From Nitrospirota bacterium (GTDB lineage Bacteria > Nitrospirota > JACRHJ01): a DNA stretch of 6,456 bases. Location: the NCBI GenBank assembly GCA_021785055.1, contig JAJYGS010000027.1, positions 1-6,456 on the forward strand. The letters run 5' to 3'. How positions within the stretch are numbered: position 1 is the stretch's first letter; each line of letters begins with the position of its first letter. Both the position numbers and the translations under genes were made by a program. A model generated the notes under the pieces. The model had not been told where the DNA came from, made no database searches, and saw only the letters and a list, made by a program, of their open reading frames with translations. Shown in pieces: positions 1 through 5,402 of the stretch.

Positions 1-681
1 CGCCGCCATGAATCCGTCCTGCGCATCGAGCCAGCCGTCCAGGTTTTCGCCTGCGTCCCTGTCCATAAGCAGTTTGCCGTTTTTGTCGTAGAGATACAGC
101 CGCTGTCCGGGTTTTGTCATGCCGTACGGCGGAGTCTCGTCGTCGATTATTATGCGGGAGCCGTCGCCGGATACGATTACGGAGGTAAGGCCATAGTCGT
201 CCTTCGGCGCGGCCATAAAGAGCAGTTTCCCGTCTTTGTCCATATACCGGAGTTCGTACCACCCGCCGGAAGCGAAATAGGCGACGGCGTAGCACTCCCC
301 GGATTTGGCGAGCCATACCTTGCGGCGGATAACGGGAAGTTCCTTCGAGTGCGCCGCCGCCGGTAGACCGGCCTTTGGCCCGCCGGTTTGCCCGTTCTGA
401 GTTATCCACAACCTGGAACCGGGGACGGTAAGGGTTTTCTTGGCCGTTAAGTCTTCGACAAGCCTAAGCCCGCCCCTGCGGCTGACGGCGATAACGCGCG
501 CGGGCTGGTCGCCCTTAGCCGATAGCTGAACGGCAAGGAGCTCGTCTTTTGAGTTGAACCGGCTGACGGCTATCAGGGGCGGAAAGAAGCTGAGATTAAA
601 CCTCTGGAGCACGGAAGGCGCGGCGCCGGCCGGAGACGCCAGGGCTATTAGGGCTATGAATATGAAGATGGTTTTACGCAT
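1..681 (-). CDS. Unrecognised exported protein with propeller-like repeat motifs, partial (C-terminus beyond left edge)
   Basis: An open minus-strand frame of 227 codons runs from an ATG at 679-681 off the left edge without a stop. Residues 1-20 look like a Sec signal peptide: basic start MRK, hydrophobic stretch at about 5-15, then S-P-A-G-A-A, so cleavage is likely near residue 20 or 21 and the protein is periplasmic or outside the cell. Two related segments 51 residues apart share the pattern D-K-(D/N)-G-K-L-L (148-154 and 199-205), each preceded by an aromatic-rich strand. That spacing and the hydrophobic-D-x-x-G-K pattern resemble successive beta-propeller blades, which is inference. A Gly/Pro/Ala-rich stretch lies at 99-110. 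The ATG is the first after an in-frame TAA at 717-719. No clear Shine-Dalgarno sequence precedes it. It diverges from coaE. I do not recognise the family and assign no function. Confidence 0.8.
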   Translation of the reverse strand, partial: MRKTIFIFIALIALASPAGAAPSVLQRFNLSFFPPLIAVSRFNSKDELLAVQLSAKGDQPARVIAVSRRGGLRLVEDLTAKKTLTVPGSRLWITQNGQTGGPKAGLPAAAHSKELPVIRRKVWLAKSGECYAVAYFASGGWYELRYMDKDGKLLFMAAPKDDYGLTSVIVSGDGSRIIIDDETPPYGMTKPGQRLYLYDKNGKLLMDRDAGENLDGWLDAQDGFMAA

Positions 682-701
682 ATGTTTTGCGGGAGTTAAG
701 A

Positions 702-730
702 ATCTTATCAGACATTATGCGACTTCACAA
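702..730 (-). promoter_or_regulatory. Likely sigma70-type promoter for the exported-protein gene
   Basis: On the minus strand a -35-like TTGTGA (725-730) and a -10-like TAAGAT (702-707) are separated by exactly 17 bp. Transcription would begin near 695, giving a leader of about 14 nt before the ATG at 681. That short leader has no purine-rich ribosome site. The match is by eye, two hexamers with four or more consensus bases each. Confidence 0.45.
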
Positions 731-740
731 TGCCGAATTT

Positions 741-771
741 TTGACACCGGGAAATAAAAACGGGTTATAAT
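741..771 (+). promoter_or_regulatory. Sigma70-type promoter for coaE
   Basis: A perfect TTGACA (741-746) and a perfect TATAAT (766-771) face coaE, with a 19-bp spacer, two longer than ideal. Reading the -10 one base earlier as TTATAA gives 18 bp. Transcription would start near 778, leaving a leader of about 38 nt. The leader holds a small hairpin, GCCTT-TT-AAGGC (785-796), followed by the ribosome site GAGGGG. The -35 box lies only 10 bp from the opposing -35 box at 725-730, so the two divergent promoters are back to back and could share regulation. Confidence 0.6.
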
Positions 772-815
772 TGTAACAAAAAGGGCCTTTTAAGGCTGTA
801 GAAGAGGGGCGAGGG

Positions 816-1412
816 ATGAAGAAAATCGGCCTCACGGGGGGCATCGCCTCCGGGAAAAGCACGATAAGCCGCGTACTTGGCGAGATGGGCGCGAGGATAA
901 TAGACGCCGACCTGCTGGCGCGTGAGGCGCTCATGCCGGGGACGGAGGCCTACTGGGCTACCGTCAAGCTCTTCGGCAGGAGGATACTCTCCTCCGACGG
1001 TCAGATCGACAGAAAGGCCCTGGGGGACATCGTGTTCCGGAACCCCGGGAAGCGGGCCGGGCTGGAAGGCGTGGTTCATCCGGAGATCTTTCGCCGCGAG
1101 GCGGAGATTGTGGGTGAGATAATGAGGAGCGAACCGGACGCGCTCGTAATATTCGACGCCGCGCTCCTTATAGAATCGGGCGCATGGCGCAGGATGGACG
1201 GCCTGATTGTGGTGTGGTGCAGAAAAGAGACGCAGGTGGAAAGGCTGGTTAGGAACTGTCGGCTGAAGCCCGAGGAGGCGGTGTTGAGAGTTGAGGCGCA
1301 GATGCCTCTGGACGAGAAGAAGAAATACGCCTCGTGGGTAATCGACAACGACGGCGACGCATCCCTCGCCATCCGCCAGGCCAGGGAGATATATAACGAA
1401 CTGGTAAAGTAA
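816..1412 (+). CDS. coaE: Dephospho-CoA kinase
   Basis: The 198-residue protein has the usual CoaE length and catalyses the last step of coenzyme A synthesis: ATP phosphorylates the 3'-hydroxyl of the dephospho-CoA ribose, in the cytoplasm. Visible family marks are the P-loop GGIASGKST (residues 8-16, with K14 and S15), the I-I-D-A-D motif whose D30 and D32 fall in the catalytic/substrate region, and V-V-H-P-E (86-90) in the CoA-binding domain. The C-terminal half has the lid pattern Q-V-E-R-L-V-R-N, followed by A-Q-M-P and a final V-I-D-N (about 175-178). The ATG has a GAGGGG ribosome site 6-8 bases upstream. It is transcribed away from the exported-protein gene, probably from its own promoter at 741-771, and is followed by a 164-bp gap, so it is likely not tightly coupled to galU. 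No obvious Rho-independent terminator follows it. Nothing looks missing. Confidence 0.96.
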   Translation: MKKIGLTGGIASGKSTISRVLGEMGARIIDADLLAREALMPGTEAYWATVKLFGRRILSSDGQIDRKALGDIVFRNPGKRAGLEGVVHPEIFRREAEIVGEIMRSEPDALVIFDAALLIESGAWRRMDGLIVVWCRKETQVERLVRNCRLKPEEAVLRVEAQMPLDEKKKYASWVIDNDGDASLAIRQAREIYNELVK

Positions 1413-1422
1413 CTGAATAAGT

Positions 1423-1451
1423 TTGACTTTTATTCTTGTTTTAATTAAACT
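1423..1451 (+). promoter_or_regulatory. Possible promoter for the galU-hsp20-lon-thiL group
   Basis: In an A/T-rich patch after coaE, TTGACT (1423-1428) and TAAACT (1446-1451) are separated by 17 bp, matching 5 of 6 and 4 of 6 consensus bases. An overlapping TATAAA at 1452-1457 is too far from that -35. Transcription from about 1458 would put the REP-like element (1478-1533) and the following hairpin inside a leader of some 120 nt. Confidence 0.45.
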
Positions 1452-1477
1452 TATAAACCTGTTATCAGGCGGAAATC

Positions 1478-1533
1478 GCAGTTGCCCGATTTATCGGGCG
1501 GTTTAAAAACGCCCCCATGAATGGGACAACTAC
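1478..1533 (+). repeat. REP/BIME-like paired-hairpin element, copy A
   Basis: The element reads GCAGTTG, a hairpin with 7-bp stem GCCCGAT-TT-ATCGGGC (1484-1499), an A/T linker TTTAAAAA (1502-1509), a second hairpin CCCAT-GA-ATGGG (1514-1525) and CAACTAC (1527-1533). The two ends pair with each other around the hairpins. On the minus strand the right end starts GTAG, the tetranucleotide that precedes REP hairpins. The left end is GCAG, one base off. Hand alignment with copy B (2924-2980) gives about 45 identities in 56 positions, including an identical 15-base hairpin arm (1485-1499). It lies in the leader of galU, whose misleading in-frame ATG at 1517 sits in the second hairpin. Confidence 0.8.
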
Positions 1534-1552
1534 AGGTTCTGGCGCGAACCTG
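1533..1552 (+). other. Third hairpin in the galU leader
   Basis: CAGGTTC (1533-1539), a 6-nt loop, and GAACCTG (1546-1552) form a perfect 7-bp stem. It starts on the last base of the REP-like element and ends 10 nt before the galU ribosome site. No U-tract follows directly, so it is not a standard terminator. Copy B has no equivalent, so it is not part of the repeat. Its role is unknown. Confidence 0.5.
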
Positions 1553-1562
1553 CGGCCAAAGG

Positions 1563-1570
1563 AAAGGGAG
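1563..1570 (+). promoter_or_regulatory. Ribosome binding site that decides the galU start
   Basis: AAAGGGAG ends 6 nt before the TTG at 1577-1579. The only other candidate, the ATG at 1517, has no purine-rich site at a suitable distance. This site is the main reason for the TTG start. Confidence 0.7.
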
Positions 1571-1576
1571 CTTTTT

Positions 1577-2461
1577 TTGAGGGAAAAGAACGACAGCAGT
1601 ATAAGGAAGGCCGTTTTTCCCGCCGCGGGTCTGGGCACCCGGTTCCTTCCGGCCACCAAGGCCTCGCCGAAGGAAATGCTACCGCTCGTCGATAAACCGC
1701 TTATCCAGTACGGCGTGGAAGAGGCCGTCGCCTCCGGGATGGATGAGGTAATCATCATCACCGGCAGGGGGAAGCGCGCCATCGAGGACCATTTCGACAT
1801 ATCCTTCGAGCTTGAATACGAGCTCAAGGAGAAGAACAAGCTGAAACTGCTGGCGGAGGTGGAGAGAATATCGAACATGGTGCACTTCTCCTATATCCGT
1901 CAGAAAAAGGCCCTGGGGCTTGGGCATGCGGTTTTGTGCTCGGAACCTTCCGTTGACGGCGAGCCTTTCGCCGTCATACTCTCGGACGACATAATAGACG
2001 CAAAAACGCCCGCCACCAGGCAGCTTATGGACGTCTACGAGAAATACCGCTCTCCCGTGGTGGCGATATGCGAGGTGCCCAGGGAGACCGTGTCGAGCTA
2101 CGGCATAATAGACGCGATAGAGGTGGAGCGCGGGGTATACCAGGTGCGGGAGATGGTGGAGAAGCCGTCGGCGGAAAAAGCGCCCTCGAACCTCGCCATA
2201 ATTGGCCGCTACGTCCTGACGCCCGACATATTCGACCATCTGAAGCAGACAAGGCCCGGCAAGGGCGGAGAGATACAACTTACGGACGGGCTTCAGGGGC
2301 TTATGAAGGAGCGGCCCGTCTATGCGTGCAGGTTCAGGGGAGTGCGCTACGATGCCGGGGACAAGCTGGGATTTTTGAAGGCGACCGTGGAATACGCCCT
2401 CAAGAACCAGAGCCTGGGCGGCGAGTTCAGAAAATACCTGCAGGGACTGAACCTGAAGTAG
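1577..2461 (+). CDS. galU: UTP-glucose-1-phosphate uridylyltransferase (UDP-glucose pyrophosphorylase)
   Basis: GalU joins UTP and glucose-1-phosphate into UDP-glucose and pyrophosphate, supplying sugar for envelope polysaccharides and for galactose metabolism. The nucleotide-binding signature G-L-G-T-R-F-L-P-A-T-K (residues 18-28) followed by S-P-K-E-M-L-P is intact. So are the metal-binding L-S-D-D segment (135-138), a V-E-K-P motif, G-G-E-I-Q-L-T-D and Y-D-A-G-D-K-L-G. The TTG start gives 294 residues, the normal family length, with Met nine residues before K-A-V-F-P-A-A-G, as in known GalU proteins. The ATG at 1517 is in the same frame but would add 20 residues encoded by the REP-like element and leader hairpin, ending the chain's family resemblance at its front. 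It probably leads the galU-hsp20-lon-thiL group, with 22 bp to hsp20. Confidence 0.95.
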   Translation: MREKNDSSIRKAVFPAAGLGTRFLPATKASPKEMLPLVDKPLIQYGVEEAVASGMDEVIIITGRGKRAIEDHFDISFELEYELKEKNKLKLLAEVERISNMVHFSYIRQKKALGLGHAVLCSEPSVDGEPFAVILSDDIIDAKTPATRQLMDVYEKYRSPVVAICEVPRETVSSYGIIDAIEVERGVYQVREMVEKPSAEKAPSNLAIIGRYVLTPDIFDHLKQTRPGKGGEIQLTDGLQGLMKERPVYACRFRGVRYDAGDKLGFLKATVEYALKNQSLGGEFRKYLQGLNLK

Positions 2462-2483
2462 ATTGCGTGCGGGGAGGCGTTAA

Positions 2484-2927
2484 ATGGCGGTAAAGAGAGT
2501 CGGTTTCCCGACCAGCGTTATGGGGGAGGAGTTCAAAAACCTCCTGAGGCTTATAGAAGAGGACGAGAAAAGCTCCGGCCTTGGGGAGACGTCGGGGCCG
2601 CTTCTCGACCTATACGAGACGAAGGAAAGCGTGGTTGTGGAGGCGGATCTGCCCGGCATAGACCCGTCCCTGATAAGCATATGCATATTCCACGGCTTCC
2701 TGACTATCGAGGGACTGAAGCGCGAGAGGCTGAGCGAGAGCGAAAAGGTGAATTATCTCTGCATGGAGCGGTCATTCGAGCCGTTCCGGAGAATAATAAG
2801 GATTACCGTACCAATAAACCCGAAGGAGGGCAAAGCGGTCTATCAGAGAGGCGTCATGACCGTAACGTTCCCGAAGATCAAGGAAAAGCGCGGAGAACCG
2901 ATAAGGATACAAATCGAGAGATTGTAG
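2484..2927 (+). CDS. Small heat-shock protein, Hsp20/alpha-crystallin family
   Basis: The 147-residue protein is an ATP-independent holdase that binds unfolding proteins as a large cytoplasmic oligomer. The alpha-crystallin domain covers about residues 38-131: P-L-L-D-L-Y-E-T at its front, A-D-L-P-G-I (54-59), L-T-I-E-G (73-77), E-R-S-F (95-98) and the hallmark G-V-M-T-V-T-F-P-K (123-131). A C-terminal I-R-I-Q-I (140-144) fits the I/V-x-I/V anchor used in oligomer assembly. The usual glycine after E-R-x-F is Glu99 here, and there are two cysteines (67 and 93), uncommon for the family. GGGGAGG ends 6 nt before the ATG. It sits 22 bp after galU and 73 bp before lon, which suggests shared control of holding and degradation. 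No CIRCE or sigma32 element is visible. Its last codon base and its TAG stop are the GTAG of REP-like copy B. Confidence 0.93.
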   Translation: MAVKRVGFPTSVMGEEFKNLLRLIEEDEKSSGLGETSGPLLDLYETKESVVVEADLPGIDPSLISICIFHGFLTIEGLKRERLSESEKVNYLCMERSFEPFRRIIRITVPINPKEGKAVYQRGVMTVTFPKIKEKRGEPIRIQIERL

Positions 2928-2980
2928 CTACCCGATTTATCGGGCTAATTTAAAAAGCGCCCCATGAACGGGGCAGCTAC
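2924..2980 (+). repeat. REP/BIME-like paired-hairpin element, copy B
   Basis: GTAGCTA (2924-2930) is followed by hairpin CCCGAT-TT-ATCGGG (2931-2944), A/T linker TTTAAAAA (2949-2956), hairpin GCCCC-ATGAAC-GGGGC (2959-2974) and AGCTAC (2975-2980). The ends GTAGCT and AGCTAC pair, giving a three-stem cloverleaf shape. Both outward ends start 5'-GTAG on their own strand, as in two REPs in inverted orientation. Its first base lies in the last hsp20 codon, and it ends 4 nt before the lon ribosome site, so it would be transcribed between the two genes. Confidence 0.85.
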
Positions 2981-2983
2981 CAA

Positions 2984-2990
2984 AAGGAGA
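2984..2990 (+). promoter_or_regulatory. Ribosome binding site for lon
   Basis: AAGGAGA, with GGAG at 2986-2989, precedes the GTG at 3001 by 11 nt, a longer than usual gap. No ATG or TTG occurs closer in frame, so GTG remains the best start. The site begins just 4 nt after the copy B stem, so folding of that stem could affect its access. Confidence 0.6.
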
Positions 2991-3000
2991 CCAGAGCATA

Positions 3001-5358
3001 GTGGCCGAACAAAACGAACAAACCCAGGAAGAACAGCAGCAGGTAGAGATACCGGACAGGCTCCCCCTTCTGCCCATACGGGACATCGTCATTTTCCCGT
3101 ACATGATACTCCCGCTCTTTGTCGGCAGGGACATGTCCATAAAGGCTATCGACGACGCCCTGTCCGGGAACAGGCTCATCCTGCTTGTCGCACAGAAGGA
3201 CCTGAACACCGAAAACCCCGAGCCTAAAGACCTCTACGATGTCGGCACGGTAGGGATGATAATGCGGATGCTGAAGCTGCCTGACGGGCGGGTGAAGATA
3301 CTCGTCCAGGGCATGTCCAAGGCGAAAATCAAGGATTACGTCCAGACAGAGCCTTACTTCCTCGTGAACATCGAAAAGCTCGTGGAGCCGAAGGAAGAGA
3401 AGCTGACGCTCGAAGTCGAGGCCCTGATGCGAAACGTCAAGGAGCAGCTCGAGAAGATGATCTCCCTTGGGAAGATGCTCCTGCCGGACATCATGGTCAT
3501 AGTGGAAAACATCGACGACCCCGGCAAGCTTGCAGACCTTGTCGCTTCGAACCTCGGCCTTAAGGTGGAGACGGCCCAGGAAGTCCTTGAGATTGCAGAC
3601 CCCAAGGAGCGGCTGACGAAGGTAAACGAGATAATCTCCAAGGAACTCGAAGTCCTGACGATGCAGCAGAAGATACAGGCCTCCGCCAGGGGCGAGATAG
3701 ACAAGAGCCAGAGGGAGAGATTCCTTCGGGAGCAGTTGAAGGCCATCCAAAAGGAACTTGGCGAATCCGACGAGCGCACCGAGGAGATGAACGACCTCAG
3801 GAAGAAGGTGGAAGAGGCGAAGATGCCGGAGAAGGTCATGGCGGAGGCGGAAAAGCAGCTCAAGCGCCTTGAAAGGATGCACCCGGACGCCGCCGAATCC
3901 GCCGTCATACGCTCCTACATCGAGACGCTTGCCGAGCTTCCCTGGTCCAGGAGCACGCAGGACAACCTCGACATTAACGCCGCAAAAAAAATACTCGACG
4001 AAGACCACTACGACCTGGAGAAGGTAAAGGACAGGATACTCGAATACCTCTCCGTCCGGAAGCTCAAGGAGAAACTCAAAGGCCCGATACTCTGCTTCGT
4101 CGGTCCGCCGGGCGTGGGCAAGACGTCCCTTGGAAAATCCATCGCCAGGGCGCTTGGGCGCGAGTTCTTCAGGATGTCCCTGGGCGGAATCCGGGACGAG
4201 GCCGAGATACGCGGCCACAGAAGGACGTACGTCGGCGCGCTTCCGGGCAGGATAATCCAGGGCATAAGGCAGTGCAACACGAATAACCCCGTCTTCATGC
4301 TCGACGAGGTGGACAAGGTCGGCGCGGACTTCCGTGGAGACCCGTCCGCAGCCCTGCTCGAAGTGCTCGACCCTGAGCAGAACTTCGCATTCGTAGACCA
4401 CTACTTAGCCGTGCCGTTCGACCTCTCGAACGTCATGTTCATCACCACCGCGAACTTGGCCGACCCCATCATCCCGGCCCTGAAGGACAGGATGGAAACG
4501 ATACACCTCGCGGGCTACACGGAGGAGGAAAAGAAAGGAATAGCTCTGAAATACCTCATCCCTCGCCAGTTGAACGAGAACGGCGTGACGGACAAGGACA
4601 TAATAATCTCCGACCAGGCCCTGACCCAGCTTATATCCCAGTATACGAGGGAGTCGGGTCTTCGGAACCTGGAGCGCGAGGTCGCGAACATATGCAGGAA
4701 GGTGGCCAGAAAGATCGCCGAGGGCAAGAAAGGCCCGATACACATCACGCCCAAGGAGTTGCACAGATATGTCGGCCCGCCCCGCTACCTGCCCGAGGAA
4801 GAGCGGGAGAAGGACGAGGTGGGCGTGGCGACGGGCCTCGCCTGGACGGAAACGGGCGGGGAGATACTTTTCATAGAGGCCACGACGATGAAGGGCAAGG
4901 GTAGCCTCACCCTTACCGGCCACCTGGGAGAGGTGATGAAGGAATCGGCCCAGGCCGCGCTATCATACGTCCGCTCGAAGGCCCCGAACCTCGGCATAAA
5001 GGAAGACGTCTTCGGCAAGACCGACCTCCACATTCACGTCCCGGCGGGGGCCATACCGAAGGACGGGCCGTCCGCGGGCGTAACGATGGGAACCGCGATT
5101 ACGTCCGCCCTTACCGGCAGGCCCGTCAGCAAGGACATTGCCATGACCGGCGAGATTACGCTCCGGGGCCGCGTGCTGCCCATAGGCGGCTTGAAAGAGA
5201 AGACGCTTGCGGCAAGGCGCGCGGGCATCAAGACGGTAATAGTCCCGAAAAGGAACGCGAAGGACATCGAGGACATCCCGAAGATTGTCCGCAAGAGCCT
5301 TGAGATAAAATTCGTCGAGCACATGGACGAGGTGCTTGAGATAGCCCTCCTGAAATGA
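3001..5358 (+). CDS. lon: ATP-dependent serine protease Lon (LonA type)
   Basis: Lon is a cytoplasmic hexamer that unfolds and degrades damaged and short-lived regulatory proteins. At 785 residues it has standard LonA length and all parts in order. The N-terminal substrate-recognition domain begins with L-P-L-L-P-I-R-D near residue 20, and a charged helical, coiled-coil-like stretch lies at about 220-300. The AAA+ module has Walker A G-P-P-G-V-G-K-T (368-375), Walker B F-M-L-D-E (432-436), a sensor-1 asparagine at 485 and a sensor-2 arginine at 555 in G-L-R-N-L-E-R-E. The protease domain has catalytic Ser691 in K-D-G-P-S-A-G and Lys734 in G-G-L-K-E-K. The 43-residue spacing between them equals that of the E. 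coli enzyme. The start is GTG. It follows hsp20 and REP-like copy B, and its stop is within the 4-base overlap ATGA at 5355-5358. Nothing essential is missing. Confidence 0.98.
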   Translation: MAEQNEQTQEEQQQVEIPDRLPLLPIRDIVIFPYMILPLFVGRDMSIKAIDDALSGNRLILLVAQKDLNTENPEPKDLYDVGTVGMIMRMLKLPDGRVKILVQGMSKAKIKDYVQTEPYFLVNIEKLVEPKEEKLTLEVEALMRNVKEQLEKMISLGKMLLPDIMVIVENIDDPGKLADLVASNLGLKVETAQEVLEIADPKERLTKVNEIISKELEVLTMQQKIQASARGEIDKSQRERFLREQLKAIQKELGESDERTEEMNDLRKKVEEAKMPEKVMAEAEKQLKRLERMHPDAAESAVIRSYIETLAELPWSRSTQDNLDINAAKKILDEDHYDLEKVKDRILEYLSVRKLKEKLKGPILCFVGPPGVGKTSLGKSIARALGREFFRMSLGGIRDEAEIRGHRRTYVGALPGRIIQGIRQCNTNNPVFMLDEVDKVGADFRGDPSAALLEVLDPEQNFAFVDHYLAVPFDLSNVMFITTANLADPIIPALKDRMETIHLAGYTEEEKKGIALKYLIPRQLNENGVTDKDIIISDQALTQLISQYTRESGLRNLEREVANICRKVARKIAEGKKGPIHITPKELHRYVGPPRYLPEEEREKDEVGVATGLAWTETGGEILFIEATTMKGKGSLTLTGHLGEVMKESAQAALSYVRSKAPNLGIKEDVFGKTDLHIHVPAGAIPKDGPSAGVTMGTAITSALTGRPVSKDIAMTGEITLRGRVLPIGGLKEKTLAARRAGIKTVIVPKRNAKDIEDIPKIVRKSLEIKFVEHMDEVLEIALLK

Positions 5359-5384
5359 AACTCGCAAGGCCGGGTGCAGGTTGA
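5355..5384 (+). CDS. Possible 9-codon coupling reading frame between lon and thiL
   Basis: The ATG at 5355 overlaps the lon stop as ATGA and reads M-K-L-A-R-P-G-A-G before TGA at 5382-5384. That stop overlaps the proposed thiL start as TTGA. Ribosomes finishing lon could pass through this short frame and reinitiate at thiL, or it may simply be the dead remnant of a duplicated start. Neither start has a strong ribosome site, which is consistent with coupling. No peptide function is claimed. Confidence 0.3.
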   Translation: MKLARPGAG

Positions 5385-5402
5385 AACTCGCTAAGCTGGG
5401 TG
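5355..5402 (+). repeat. Imperfect 26-bp tandem duplication at the lon-thiL junction
   Basis: The segment starting ATGAAACTCGC (5355) recurs 26 bp later as TTGAAACTCGC (5381). Across 5356-5376 and 5382-5402, 18 of 21 bases match. Both copies would encode M-K-L-A at their start, so the thiL beginning appears to have been duplicated. Because 26 is not a multiple of three, the first copy is out of frame with thiL and ends in TGA at 5382-5384. Confidence 0.75.

Noticed and set aside
363..386. GTAG followed by a palindromic G+C stretch in the exported-protein gene, resembling a REP
   Set aside because: Its sequence is unrelated to copies A and B, it stays in frame within a coding region and it has no partner copy here. 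It is better explained as a Gly/Pro-rich coding stretch.
402..410. A perfect DnaA box, TTATCCACA
   Set aside because: It is solitary, lies inside the coding sequence of the exported protein, and has no neighbouring boxes, A/T-rich unwinding region or dnaA/dnaN genes. A 9-base chance match is likely.
1484..1499. First hairpin of copy A read as a coaE terminator
   Set aside because: The stem is followed by GGTTTAAAAA, not a U-tract, and the same hairpin recurs between hsp20 and lon as part of a longer repeat.
1679..2278. A 199-codon open frame antisense to galU
   Set aside because: It is fully inside galU, has no recognisable motifs and is explained by codon bias in G+C-rich DNA.
2964..3227. 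ATG in copy B starting an 87-codon frame over the lon start
   Set aside because: It is out of frame with lon, lacks a ribosome site and its product is a shadow of the lon N-terminal coding sequence.
3984..3990. A_AAA_AAA slippery heptamer inside lon
   Set aside because: No clear downstream hairpin or pseudoknot is visible, the full-length frame is intact and gives a complete Lon, and no programmed frameshift is known to me for lon.
2977..4401. A 474-codon open frame antisense to lon
   Set aside because: Its codons line up exactly with lon codons on the other strand, so it stays open simply because this part of lon avoids TTA, CTA and TCA. It ends where TTA appears at 4405. The translation resembles no protein, while lon on the plus strand is unmistakable.
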